From: Thermopetrobacter sp964430935
Lineage (GTDB): Bacteria > Pseudomonadota > Alphaproteobacteria > Rhizobiales > Aestuariivirgaceae
Direction: 5' to 3'
DNA: 19,890 bases
NCBI GenBank assembly: GCA_964430935.1
Contig: CAYSHK010000076.1
Coordinates: 1 to 19,890, forward strand
The position numbers were made by a program, and so were the translations under genes. The notes below the pieces were generated by a model that worked only from the letters and a program-made list of their open reading frames with translations, was not told where the DNA came from and did no database searches. This document shows, piece by piece, positions 6,935 to 14,716 of the stretch. Positions within the stretch are counted from its first letter, which is position 1. Every line of letters starts with the position of its first letter.

Positions 6935-8155
6935 ATGACCGCCAGGATGACAAAGGTCGTCGTCCATTACGACGAGATCGCCCTGAAGGGGAAGAAGCGC
7001 AGGTTCTTCGAGGAACGGCTGGTCGCCAACCTCAACGACTTCCTGAGGAACGACGGAATTCCCATGCGCGCCCGCAAGAGCTGGGGACGCATCTTCATCG
7101 AGCCTCTCGCGGACGGCGGGGCGGACATGTCCATCCACGAGGAAGGGTTGCGTGCGCGGCTGCGTCTGATCCCGGGCGTATCAAACTTCGGTTTCGCCCT
7201 GTCGGTGCCGAAGGACTACGGGACCCTGCTCGCCACCGCCCCCTCCCTCGCCGCGCGGGCCGCGGGCGGCACCTTCCGCGTCACCGCCCGCCGCACGGAC
7301 AAGAGCTTCCCGAAACGCTCGCAGGAGATCGAGCGCGAATACGGCGCGGCCATGCTGCGGACGGGAGAGCCGCTCAAGGTCTCCCTGAAGCATTTCGACA
7401 GCGAGGCCCACATCGAGGTGCTCGACCGCGAGATCATCGTCTACCTCAAGGAACGTGGCATGGGCGGTCTGGCCGTCGGTTCGTCCGGCCGCATCGTCTC
7501 CCTCATCTCCGCCGGTTTCGATTCCCCGGTCGCCTCGTTCATGCTGATGAAGCGCGGCGCGCGCATTCTTCCGCTGCATTTCCATTCCGCCCCGGTCACG
7601 TCGGACGAACCGATCGCCGCGGTGCATGATCTTTGCGCCACGCTGAGCGACGTGCAGGGGCGTCTCACCCTGGCGCTGGTTCCGGTGATCGGCATTCAGC
7701 GGCATCTCGAGGAGCATGCACCGGAAAAGCTGCGCATCGTTCTTCTGCGCCGGTCCTTCATGCGCCTCGCGTGCCGCTACGCGCTGGACAGCGGGGCCCT
7801 CGCCCTGGCCACGGGAGAGAGCCTCGGACAGGTGGCCTCGCAGACTCTGGAGAACATGCGCGCCATCGACGACGCGGCGTCGCTGCCCGTGATGCGTCCT
7901 TTGTGCGGGCTCAACAAGACGGAGATCATCGACATCGCCCGGCGCATCGGAACCGCGGACATATCCGCCCGCCCCTGCGAGGACACCTGCGCCCTCTTCG
8001 TGCCGAAGGCTCCCGAAACGAAGGCGAAGATGCGGGAAGTTCTGGCGGCCGAAGAAAGACTGGATCTCGCCCGGCTGGAAGAAGAGGCCATGTCGGGGCT
8101 CGAGACGGCCCGCTTCATATGGGGCCGGGAAGAGGAACCCCAACAGGCGGACTGA
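6935..8155 (+). CDS. thiI: tRNA 4-thiouridine synthase ThiI (no rhodanese domain)
   Basis: ThiI adenylates and thiolates U8 of tRNA and, in some bacteria, feeds sulfur to thiazole synthesis. The 406-aa product has an N-terminal ferredoxin-like/THUMP region with HYDEIALKGKKRRFFEERL (~11-29), GGTFRVTARRTDKSFPKRSQ (~111-130) and YLKERGMGGLAVGSSGR (~170-186). The PP-loop ATPase motif is SAGFDSPVASF at 192-202; the usual form is SGGFDSP. Later motifs are LATGESLGQVASQTLENM and RPCEDTCALFVPKAP, whose C352 probably aligns with the catalytic cysteine C344 of E. coli. The C-terminal rhodanese domain of the 482-aa E. coli protein is absent, as in Bacillus-type ThiI. The ATG at 6935 has AAGGA 9 bases upstream; a second ATG at 6947 is possible. 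It converges on the L,D-transpeptidase gene with a 30-base gap. Confidence 0.92.
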   Translation: MTARMTKVVVHYDEIALKGKKRRFFEERLVANLNDFLRNDGIPMRARKSWGRIFIEPLADGGADMSIHEEGLRARLRLIPGVSNFGFALSVPKDYGTLLATAPSLAARAAGGTFRVTARRTDKSFPKRSQEIEREYGAAMLRTGEPLKVSLKHFDSEAHIEVLDREIIVYLKERGMGGLAVGSSGRIVSLISAGFDSPVASFMLMKRGARILPLHFHSAPVTSDEPIAAVHDLCATLSDVQGRLTLALVPVIGIQRHLEEHAPEKLRIVLLRRSFMRLACRYALDSGALALATGESLGQVASQTLENMRAIDDAASLPVMRPLCGLNKTEIIDIARRIGTADISARPCEDTCALFVPKAPETKAKMREVLAAEERLDLARLEEEAMSGLETARFIWGREEEPQQAD

Positions 8156-8185
8156 TCCGCCCCGCCCCGTTGCCGGAACGATGGA

Positions 8186-9475
8186 TCAGCCGGGTGGTGG
8201 ACCTGCATGCGCCACCACGGGCTGGGGCTGGCCGTGCACGAATCCGGTTCCGTCGAGCCTGTAGATGTCGTCCCGGAAATGGACGAGCCCGTCACCCGTC
8301 ACCCAGGCCGTGAAATAGCCGATGATGAGCGAGGGCGGATTGAGAACCTTCACGTCCAGCCGCTCGCGGGACTTCACCACCTCTTCGATTCGCCTCTGGT
8401 CCCAGCCGTCCTGTCCCTTGAGAATCCAGTTGGTGAGGATGTGCACCCGCTCGACCCGCACGCAACCGGACGAATAGTAGCGGGATATGGCGTTGAAGAG
8501 CTGCTTCGTCGGCGTGTCGTGGAGATAGACGGAATACTTGTTCGGGAAATTGATCTTCACCGAGGCCATGGCATTGCCGGGGCCCGGCTCCTGCCTGAAG
8601 TGGTAGCGCTTCGGATCGATGTTGTTCCAGTCGATCGTCTCCGGATCCACTTCCGGCCCGCCGTATCCGTCGAACACCCTGATGTTCATCTCCTTCAGCA
8701 TGCCCGGATTGCGGCGGGCCTTGGGGATGATGTCCTTCTTCACGATGGACAGCGGGGCGTTCCAGTACGGATTGAAGTTCAGTTCCGTGATCTTCGAGAT
8801 CAGGGAGGGACTCGGGCGGTCGGGCTTGCCGACGATGATGTTGTGGCGGGAGAAGACGCGGCCGTTCTCCACCGTCTCCAGCTGCGCCGCGGGAATGTTG
8901 ACGATGATGTAGCGCGGGGCGATGCCCTGTATGGCCCACTCCATGCGCGGCAGGTTGGCCATGAGCGTCTCCAGCCTGACCTCCGCCGGAATATTCAGCT
9001 GCTTTCGAGTCTTTTCATCCACGTAGCCGGTGGGCCGCAGTCCCATGTTCTGCTGGAACCGCATCAGTGCAAGTGCCAGCTTCTTGTCGAATTTCTTCGA
9101 ATCCGTCCACGCCTCCGGCGGCAGGTATCCCTCGTCGATCAGCCGCTTGCGCAGAATGCGGACGCGCTTGCTGCGGCTGCGGGGCACCAGCGTACGCCCC
9201 TTCGGCAGGCGAGGCCAGCCTCCGCGGCGGACGATCAGGTCGTACCTGGTGATCGCCTCCTCCATGAGATGGGGGGACTGCGCCGTCACCATCGGCCAGA
9301 CTCCCCTGTCCCAGAGGATCTGGGTCTTGGTCGGAGCGGTGGGCTTGCGGTTGAAATTGGTGAAGAACCCCGCATGCGCCGCATTTCCGCGAATCAGGAA
9401 CGGCGCCGCGAGCCCCGCTCCGCCCAGGGCCAGAAACCGGCGGCGGCTGGAAAGCGCCCGTGTTTCGTCAGTCAT
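8186..9475 (-). CDS. Tat-exported L,D-transpeptidase (YkuD/YcbB family)
   Basis: Likely periplasmic L,D-transpeptidase that makes 3-3 peptidoglycan cross-links or attaches proteins to peptidoglycan. A twin-arginine signal is visible near the N-terminus: SSRRRFLALGGAG followed by a hydrophobic stretch ending NAAHA. A peptidoglycan-binding-like region follows, with VRILRKRLIDEGYLPP and LALMRFQQNMGLRPTGYVD. The YkuD catalytic domain starts near RYIIVNIPAAQLE. It has H319 in YLHDTP and the nucleophile C338 in YYSSGCVRVERV (numbering from the 9475 start, 429 aa). The insert between the sheet strands (PYWNAPLSIVKKDIIPKARRNP) resembles the YcbB/LdtD branch. The start is uncertain: an ATG at 9511 adds 12 residues, neither start has a good ribosome binding site, and a TATATA box at 9519-9524 would put the transcript start at about 9511, which favours 9475. 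Confidence 0.88.
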   Translation of the reverse strand: MTDETRALSSRRRFLALGGAGLAAPFLIRGNAAHAGFFTNFNRKPTAPTKTQILWDRGVWPMVTAQSPHLMEEAITRYDLIVRRGGWPRLPKGRTLVPRSRSKRVRILRKRLIDEGYLPPEAWTDSKKFDKKLALALMRFQQNMGLRPTGYVDEKTRKQLNIPAEVRLETLMANLPRMEWAIQGIAPRYIIVNIPAAQLETVENGRVFSRHNIIVGKPDRPSPSLISKITELNFNPYWNAPLSIVKKDIIPKARRNPGMLKEMNIRVFDGYGGPEVDPETIDWNNIDPKRYHFRQEPGPGNAMASVKINFPNKYSVYLHDTPTKQLFNAISRYYSSGCVRVERVHILTNWILKGQDGWDQRRIEEVVKSRERLDVKVLNPPSLIIGYFTAWVTGDGLVHFRDDIYRLDGTGFVHGQPQPVVAHAGPPPG

Positions 9476-9583
9476 TGTGGTGCCGTGTGACGCAAATCGT
9501 TTTCTCTGCATGACCGTCTATATACGTGGCACTCGTGGCATCTTCCAGACGTTTCATGGCGATATCCGATCACAATGGCGCAA

Positions 9584-9612
9584 GCACCCCGTCCGTGACC
9601 CGGACGGGGTGC
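9584..9612 (-). terminator. Strong hairpin, likely terminator of the SLAC1-family gene
   Basis: A perfect 12-bp stem (9584-9595 with 9601-9612, arm GCACCCCGTCCG) closes the loop TGACC. It lies 64 bases after the stop codon of the channel gene on the minus strand and ahead of the L,D-transpeptidase gene. Only two T residues follow on the minus strand (TTGCG), so termination may be weak or Rho-assisted. Confidence 0.6.
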
Positions 9613-9676
9613 GCGTTTCCTGTCGGTTCCGGGGAGCGGCGGGAAGCGGTCCTTCCGCCGGTCCGCCCACCAGCCT

Positions 9677-10669
9677 TCAATGTTTGCGCTCGACGCAGAT
9701 CTTGCGTGCCCGCACCGCCTGCACGGTCTTCACCAGCAGCAGCACGATCAGCAGCGTCAGCAGCACGAGCAGAACCACGGCCAGGGAGGCGAGGAACGGC
9801 GCGCCGGTCTTCGCCGCCATGACGAACGTGGCGATGGTCATGGCCGCCATGGGGAACGAGTAGGCCCACCACGAGAGGAAGAACGGCAGTCTGGCGAATC
9901 GCGGCACGTCTATCGCCATCAGCATGGCGAAGAACAGCGCCAGGTAGTAGAGCACGTGCGCGAAGGCGTCGAGCCGGCCGCCGTTGAGCTGCAGATACGA
10001 GATGAAGCCGACCGCGGGCGGCGCGATGAGGATGAACAGGGTCGGCAGCAGCATGGCCGGCAGCGGATCGTGGAAGAGCATCCGGTTGAACACGATCGCC
10101 ATCAGGATCACCCAGAAGGAGATGCCGACGGCGAAGAAGAACCAGGAGATCTCCACGTATCCCAGCTGGACGCCCGCGATCGGCGCGATCACGTTGCCGA
10201 CCGCCGGAATGAACCAGGCCGGATTGAGATGGCCGAGCTGGAACTTGTCGTGATGGACCCAGCTTCTGACCACGTGCAGGGTCAGGACGAGATGGGCCGC
10301 CACGCCGGCCGACCACAGCACCAGCGCGAACGTTCTGTGCAGCGGCAGCATGCAGATCGCCAGCAGCAGAAGCGAAATGGATATGGCCGGAAAGAAGGCC
10401 ATCATCACCGGATGGTTCAGCTCCCCGATCACCGCCTTCGGATAGCGGATGAACTTCAAGAGGTAGATGGCTCCAAGGACGATGAAGACGGCCAGGGTGA
10501 AGGCGGCCAGCGCATGCCCGACCGGAAAACCGATTCCCAGCGCCTGCTCGCCCTTGTGCCAGGCCAGCGTCATGCCGGACAGGCCCATCACCATGGCGAA
10601 GAAGGAAACCGGAAAGAACTTCAGTCTCGGGGACTGTTCCGCAGCCTGCATCTTGTCTTGTTCGGTCAT
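9677..10669 (-). CDS. SLAC1/TehA-family anion channel (TDT family)
   Basis: Inner-membrane channel/transporter of the tellurite-resistance/dicarboxylate transporter (TDT) superfamily, which includes TehA and plant SLAC1; the substrate cannot be read from the sequence. The 330-aa product has about ten hydrophobic segments from FFPVSFFAMVMGLSGMTLAW onwards. Family features include the N-terminal FPVSFFAMVMGLSG, GELNHPVMMAFFPAISISLLLLA, HLNPAWFIPAVGNVIAPIAG and the C-terminal segment SWWAYSFPMAAMTIATFVMA. It ends with a basic tail (VRARKICVERKH). The ATG at 10669 was chosen because MTEQDKMQAAEQSPRLKFFPVSFF gives a normal short cytoplasmic N-terminus; the frame opens earlier at 10801 with no hydrophobic or conserved content. 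A second long minus frame over the same bases (9570-10772) is a shadow. Confidence 0.88.
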   Translation of the reverse strand: MTEQDKMQAAEQSPRLKFFPVSFFAMVMGLSGMTLAWHKGEQALGIGFPVGHALAAFTLAVFIVLGAIYLLKFIRYPKAVIGELNHPVMMAFFPAISISLLLLAICMLPLHRTFALVLWSAGVAAHLVLTLHVVRSWVHHDKFQLGHLNPAWFIPAVGNVIAPIAGVQLGYVEISWFFFAVGISFWVILMAIVFNRMLFHDPLPAMLLPTLFILIAPPAVGFISYLQLNGGRLDAFAHVLYYLALFFAMLMAIDVPRFARLPFFLSWWAYSFPMAAMTIATFVMAAKTGAPFLASLAVVLLVLLTLLIVLLLVKTVQAVRARKICVERKH

Positions 10670-10741
10670 GTTTCCGACCCTTTCGATTCTTCCGATGCGT
10701 TCCGGCGGGTAGGCTCGATGCGATTCCCCTCCCCCGCCAGA

Positions 10742-10767
10742 TGTTCCGTTTCGTGAACAGATATAAT
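10742..10767 (+). promoter_or_regulatory. TATAAT box with adjoining inverted repeat, pccB upstream region
   Basis: A consensus -10 hexamer TATAAT is at 10762-10767, in the divergent region between the SLAC1-family gene and pccB. No good -35 is present 16-18 bases upstream. Instead TGTTC (10742-10746) and GAACA (10755-10759) form a 5-bp inverted repeat with an 8-base spacer just before the -10. This arrangement suggests activator-dependent transcription or an operator, but that is inference. Confidence 0.4.
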
Positions 10768-10839
10768 CGCACTCGCCACGTCTTGCATGTGACATGATCA
10801 CCGCCTTGCGGGCGATGCCGCCATGCGGAACCGCCCCGC

Positions 10840-10861
10840 CGGCGCGGCCCGCGCCGTTTTT
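10840..10861 (+). terminator. Intrinsic terminator within the pccB leader (possible attenuator)
   Basis: A 7-bp stem, CGGCGCG (10840-10846) with CGCGCCG (10850-10856), closes a 3-base loop and is followed directly by TTTTT (10857-10861). This is a standard intrinsic terminator on the plus strand. It stands between the TATAAT box at 10762 and the pccB ATG at 10944, with no gene ending before it on that strand. It could therefore attenuate pccB or end a short RNA of roughly 90 bases. GCGG/CCGC segments at 10801-10830 could offer alternative pairings. Confidence 0.6.
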
Positions 10862-10943
10862 CCGCTTAGACGAGAGTCCGGCTTTGCGCCCCGGTGCCGG
10901 GGTGTTACCAATGGCCGGTCATCGGAATGGAGCGGTCATTGCC

Positions 10944-12476
10944 ATGCAGAACATCCTGAAGGAACTGGAGGAGCGCCGCCGCCAGGCCCGCGCGGGAGGT
11001 GGGGAGCGGCGCATCGAGGCCCAGCATGCGCGCGGCAAGCTGACGGCGCGCGAGCGCATCGAACTGCTTCTCGACGAAGGTTCCTTCGAGGAGTTCGACA
11101 TGTTCGTGGAGCACCGCTGCACGGATTTCGGCATGGCCGAAAGGAGAATTCCCGGCGACGGCGTGGTGACCGGCTGGGGTACGATCAACGGACGCACGGT
11201 CTATGTCTTCGCCAAGGACTTCACGGTCTTCGGCGGCTCCCTTTCGGAAACCCATGCCGCCAAGATCTGCAAGATCCAGGACATGGCCCTGAAGAACCGC
11301 GCTCCCGTGATCGGTCTCTACGACGCCGGAGGGGCGCGCATACAGGAGGGCGTGGCGGCGCTCGGCGGCTATGGCGAGGTCTTCCGCCGCAACGTCGCCG
11401 CTTCCGGCGTCATCCCCCAGATCTCCGTCATCATGGGTCCCTGCGCCGGCGGCGACGTCTATTCTCCGGCGATGACGGACTTCATTTTCATGGTGCGCGA
11501 CACCTCCTACATGTTCGTCACAGGCCCGGACGTGGTGAGGACCGTCACGAACGAGGAGGTCACGGCGGAGGAGCTCGGCGGCGCGAAGGTCCACTGTTCG
11601 CGGTCCTCGGTCGCCGACGGCGCCTTCGACAATGATCTGGAGGCCCTGCTCCAGATGCGCCGCCTGATGGATTTCCTGCCCTCGTCGAACATTTCCGGGA
11701 TTCCCGTTCTGCCGTCCTTCGACGACGCCTCGCGCATCGAGCCTTCCCTCGACACGTTGGTTCCCGACAACCCCAACCGGCCCTACGACATGATGGAGCT
11801 GGTGGAGAAAACGGTGGACGAAGGCGACTTCTTCGAGATCCAGCCGGAATTCGCACGCAACATCATCACCGGTTTCGGCCGGATCGAGGGCGCGACCGTC
11901 GGTATCGTGGCCAACCAGCCGATGGTTCTCGCCGGTGTCCTGGATTCCGACGCCTCGCGCAAGGCCGCGCGCTTCGTCCGCTTCTGCGATGCGTTCAACA
12001 TTCCGATCGTGACGTTCGTGGACGTGCCCGGCTTCCTGCCGGGTACGGCTCAGGAGTACGGAGGTCTCATCAAGCACGGCGCCAAACTCCTGTTCGCCTA
12101 CGCCCAGGCCACGGTCCCCCTGGTCACGGTCATCACCCGCAAGGCCTACGGAGGCGCCTACGACGTCATGGCCTCCAAGCACATCGGCTGCGACGTGAAC
12201 TACGCGTGGCCCACCGCGGAGATCGCCGTCATGGGAGCGAAGGGCGCGGCCGAAATCCTCTATCGGCGCGAACTGGACGACCCGGAGAGGATCGCGGCCC
12301 GCATCGCCGAATACGAGGAACGCTTCGCCAATCCCTTCGTGGCCGCGGAGCGGGGCTACATCGACGACGTCATCATGCCGCACAGCACGCGGCGGCGCAT
12401 CGCCCGAGCCCTGCGCATGCTGCGCACCAAGAAGGTCGAGTCCCCCTGGAAGAAGCACGACAACATCCCGCTCTAG
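10944..12476 (+). CDS. pccB: Propionyl-CoA carboxylase beta (carboxyltransferase) subunit
   Basis: The beta subunit moves the carboxyl group from biotin to propionyl-CoA to give methylmalonyl-CoA, used in the breakdown of odd-chain and branched substrates. The 510-aa product matches the family in length. It starts with LEERRRQARAGGGERRIEAQHARGKLTARERIELLLDEGSF, and has MFVEHRCTDFGM, FAKDFTVFGGSLSETHAAKI and GLYDAGGARIQEGVAALGGYGEVF. Further on are MGPCAGGDVYSPAMTDF, FVDVPGFLPGTAQEYGG and the C-terminal KAYGGAYDVMASKHIGCD. These form the two crotonase-like halves of an acyl-CoA carboxyltransferase. The ATG at 10944 was chosen from the family N-terminus (MQNILKELEERR); GGAG lies 11 bases upstream. 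The frame is open back to 10794 without conserved content. The biotin-carrying alpha subunit gene is not in this window. Confidence 0.93.
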   Translation: MQNILKELEERRRQARAGGGERRIEAQHARGKLTARERIELLLDEGSFEEFDMFVEHRCTDFGMAERRIPGDGVVTGWGTINGRTVYVFAKDFTVFGGSLSETHAAKICKIQDMALKNRAPVIGLYDAGGARIQEGVAALGGYGEVFRRNVAASGVIPQISVIMGPCAGGDVYSPAMTDFIFMVRDTSYMFVTGPDVVRTVTNEEVTAEELGGAKVHCSRSSVADGAFDNDLEALLQMRRLMDFLPSSNISGIPVLPSFDDASRIEPSLDTLVPDNPNRPYDMMELVEKTVDEGDFFEIQPEFARNIITGFGRIEGATVGIVANQPMVLAGVLDSDASRKAARFVRFCDAFNIPIVTFVDVPGFLPGTAQEYGGLIKHGAKLLFAYAQATVPLVTVITRKAYGGAYDVMASKHIGCDVNYAWPTAEIAVMGAKGAAEILYRRELDDPERIAARIAEYEERFANPFVAAERGYIDDVIMPHSTRRRIARALRMLRTKKVESPWKKHDNIPL

Positions 12477-12505
12477 GGAAACCCGCGGCGCGCGGAAACG
12501 CGAAA

Positions 12506-12528
12506 GGCCCGGGAAACATTCCCGGGCC
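12506..12528. terminator. Hairpin between convergent pccB and the cytochrome c'-like gene
   Basis: A perfect 10-bp stem, GGCCCGGGAA (12506-12515) with TTCCCGGGCC (12519-12528), closes the loop ACA. It sits between the stop codons of two convergent genes, 29 bases after pccB and 30 bases after the cytochrome gene. The plus-strand tail is CCTCTCC and the minus-strand tail starts TTT. It probably serves as a shared, weakly T-tailed terminator. Confidence 0.65.
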
Positions 12529-12558
12529 CCTCTCCGACATGCCGTTTCTCCGTCGCCG

Positions 12559-13218
12559 TCAGCGCAGCTTCCACGCGGCGTGGCAGGCGCGGCACTGGCC
12601 GGTCAGCTCGCCGATGGCACCCACCACCTTGCGGTAGTCCTCGGCGGTGGGCTTGTCGCCGACGGCCGCCGCGACATCCGCGATGTTGCTGGAGATGAGA
12701 TGCATCTGCATGCCCATCTGGTGCATTTCGGGCGGCATCACCCGTCCGAAGCCGCCGAAGCCCTGCGCGCCGGGCTTCTTCATGCCCATGCCCATCTGCA
12801 TGCCGGGAGGCGGACCGCCCAGAACCTGCATGACGATGCGGCCCATGCCCATGTGCATCTGCTGGGCGTCGCCGCCCTCTTCGACCATCTTCGCCATGCG
12901 CTCGCGGACCAGTTTCCTGATCTGGTCGATCTTCTCCTGGGGCACCTTGGCGTCACGCAGCTTCCGCATGAGTTCATGCGCCGGTCCGAGATCCTCTCCC
13001 GCCACGCGGGCCACCTCCTTGAAATCACCCTCGGCCAGCGCGCTCATCATGTCGTCGACGGATTCCAGGAACCCGCGCATCATGGCGAGGAACTGCTGCT
13101 GCATCTGCGGATCCATCTTCACCAATGTGCGCCCGTCGTCCTGCGCCGCATTCTGGGCGGACGCGGCACCCGCGGCGGTCGCCAGCGCGAGAAAGCCTGC
13201 AACGATCGTCCTTTTCAT
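12559..13218 (-). CDS. Secreted methionine-rich cytochrome c'-like protein
   Basis: A 219-aa exported protein with a Sec signal peptide (MKRTIVAGFLALATAAGAASA, cleavage near residue 21). A single haem c attachment motif, CRACH (209-213), sits close to the C-terminus, as in the cytochrome c'/c556 family. The sequence before it is predicted helical, which suits a four-helix bundle. It is much longer than the usual ~130-aa cytochrome c'. The extra length includes a Met/His/Gly-rich stretch at ~120-173 (QQMHMGMGR, PPPGMQMGMGMKKPGAQGFG, PPEMHQMGMQMHL) with 13 methionines in 53 residues. Such clusters often bind copper(I) or silver; here that is inference. GGAG lies 9 bases before the ATG at 13218. 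It is downstream of rarA by 83 bases on the same strand and probably has its own transcript. The exact family is uncertain. Confidence 0.75.
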   Translation of the reverse strand: MKRTIVAGFLALATAAGAASAQNAAQDDGRTLVKMDPQMQQQFLAMMRGFLESVDDMMSALAEGDFKEVARVAGEDLGPAHELMRKLRDAKVPQEKIDQIRKLVRERMAKMVEEGGDAQQMHMGMGRIVMQVLGGPPPGMQMGMGMKKPGAQGFGGFGRVMPPEMHQMGMQMHLISSNIADVAAAVGDKPTAEDYRKVVGAIGELTGQCRACHAAWKLR

Positions 13219-13301
13219 CTTTCCGTTCTCCAATGGCTGTTCGTGTCAACTCGCCCCACTCTGAAACGGAATGATAGGGACGATTCCGTCCCCGCCGAAA
13301 T

Positions 13302-14627
13302 CTATTTTTTCCCATTTCTTTCCGCGCGCAGCCTTTCCCACCATTCGAGACGGCGGTTGATCTCCCGTTCGAACCCCCGTTCGGGCGGCCGGTAGAAGCG
13401 CCTGCGCCCCATCTCCGGCGGAAAGTAGTCCTGTCCGGAAAAGGCGTCCGGCTGGTCATGGTCGTAGAGATATCCGGCTCCGTATTCCTGATCCTTCATG
13501 AGCTTCGTGGGCGCGTTGAGGATAATCTTGGGCGGCATCAGAGAGCCCGCCCGCCCGGCCTCCTTCATGGCCGCGCCGAACGCCTTGTAGACGGCGTTGG
13601 ATTTCGGGGCCGTGGCCAGATACACGGCGGCCTGCGCAAGCGCCAGCTCGCCTTCCGGGCTGCCCAGCCGCTCGTAGGCTCCATGCGCGGCGACCGCCTG
13701 TTCCAGCGCCTGCGGATCGGCGAGGCCGATGTCCTCGGAGGCCATGCGCACGAGACGGCGGGCGATGTAGAGGGGATCCTCCCCGGCCACGAGCATGCGC
13801 GCCAGCCAGTAGAGCGCGGCGTCCGGATCCGATCCGCGGATCGACTTGTGCAGGGCCGATATCAGATTGTAGTGCCCGTCCCGGTTCTTGTCGTAGACGG
13901 GCATGCGCCTGCGCACGATCTCCGAAAGGGCTTCCGCATCCAGCGGTTCCTCGCCCTCCGGCACGGCGGCATAGACCTCCTCGACGATGTTCAGGAAGTA
14001 TCTGCCGTCGCCATCCGCCATTTCCACCAGCGCGGCGAAGGCCTCCTCCGTCAGCGGCAGCGGGCGTCCCTCGTGGTGTTCGGCCCGTTCTGCCAGCTTC
14101 CGCAGCGCCGCCGCATCCAGCCGGTTCAGCGTCAGGACCCGGCACCGCGACAGCAGCGCGGCATTCAGCTCGAAGGATGGATTTTCCGTGGTGGCGCCTA
14201 TCAGGGTGATCGTACCGTCCTCCACGACGGGCAGGAAGCTGTCCTGCTGGGCCCTGTTGAAACGGTGGATCTCGTCCACGAAAAGGATCGTCCCCCGTCC
14301 CGACGCCCGCCGCTCCCGCGCCGCCGCGAAGACCTTCTTCAGATCCGCCACTCCGGAGAAGATGGCGGAGATCTGCTCGAAATGATCGTCCGTGCAGCCC
14401 GCCAGCAGGCGCGCCACGGTCGTCTTGCCCGTACCCGGCGGCCCCCACAGGATCAGCGAGGGAATCCGCCCCGTCTCCGCCATGCGGGTCAGCGCCCCGC
14501 CCTCGCCCGTCAGATGCTCCTGCCCGACCACTTCCTCGAGGGCGGCGGGACGTAGCGCGTCCGCCAGCGGCCGGCGCGTAGCCTCCCCGGCCTCCGTCGT
14601 GGAGAACAATGTCCTGCCGTCAGCCAT
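13302..14627 (-). CDS. rarA: Replication-associated recombination AAA+ ATPase RarA (MgsA)
   Basis: RarA/MgsA acts at stalled replication forks and interacts with single-strand binding protein; it is related to clamp-loader ATPases. The 441-aa product begins with PLADALRPAALEEVVGQEHL. Walker A is GPPGTGKT (62-69), Walker B is FVDEIHRFN (DEIH at 118-121), and sensor 1 is LIGATTENPSFELN, followed by the arginine-finger region LLSRCRVLTL. The C-terminal RarA-specific tetramerisation part includes YNLISALHKSIRGSDPDAALYWLARM, IARRLVRMASEDIGLADP and GAGYLYDHDQPDAFSGQDYFPPEM. The ATG at 14627 matches the family start; an in-frame TTG at 14657 is possible. It is divergent from the PsbP-like gene with an 89-base gap. 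Confidence 0.95.
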   Translation of the reverse strand: MADGRTLFSTTEAGEATRRPLADALRPAALEEVVGQEHLTGEGGALTRMAETGRIPSLILWGPPGTGKTTVARLLAGCTDDHFEQISAIFSGVADLKKVFAAARERRASGRGTILFVDEIHRFNRAQQDSFLPVVEDGTITLIGATTENPSFELNAALLSRCRVLTLNRLDAAALRKLAERAEHHEGRPLPLTEEAFAALVEMADGDGRYFLNIVEEVYAAVPEGEEPLDAEALSEIVRRRMPVYDKNRDGHYNLISALHKSIRGSDPDAALYWLARMLVAGEDPLYIARRLVRMASEDIGLADPQALEQAVAAHGAYERLGSPEGELALAQAAVYLATAPKSNAVYKAFGAAMKEAGRAGSLMPPKIILNAPTKLMKDQEYGAGYLYDHDQPDAFSGQDYFPPEMGRRRFYRPPERGFEREINRRLEWWERLRAERNGKK

Positions 14628-14716
14628 GGCGCCCGAAAATATTCCGATTACTGTCAAAATGGGCTTTTCCGCCCGTCCACGGAGGATTATAGTCGAGGAA
14701 GGGGCAAGGGGCTGTC

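Noticed and set aside
8153..8198. CTGATCC...GGATCAG inverted repeat between thiI and the L,D-transpeptidase gene
   Set aside because: The arms are only 7 bases with a loop of about 24 and no T-run; it overlaps the stop codons, so it is weak as a terminator.
9570..10772. 400-aa minus-strand open frame overlapping the SLAC1-type gene
   Set aside because: The competing frame 9677-10669 encodes clear membrane segments and TDT-family motifs; this one gives Arg/Gly-rich sequence without hydrophobic helices.
13244..13249. TTGACA on the minus strand upstream of the cytochrome c'-like gene
   Set aside because: A perfect -35 hexamer, but the position 17 bases downstream reads ACGGAA and overlaps the ribosome binding site, so no usable -10 is present.
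14652..14657. TTGACA on the minus strand upstream of rarA
   Set aside because: The -10 position would be GGGCGC and lies at the start codon, so it is not a workable promoter.
14658..14676. GGGC-N6-GCCC with ATTTT on the minus strand between rarA and the PsbP-like gene
   Set aside because: A 4-bp stem is too short for a terminator, and no minus-strand gene ends upstream of it.
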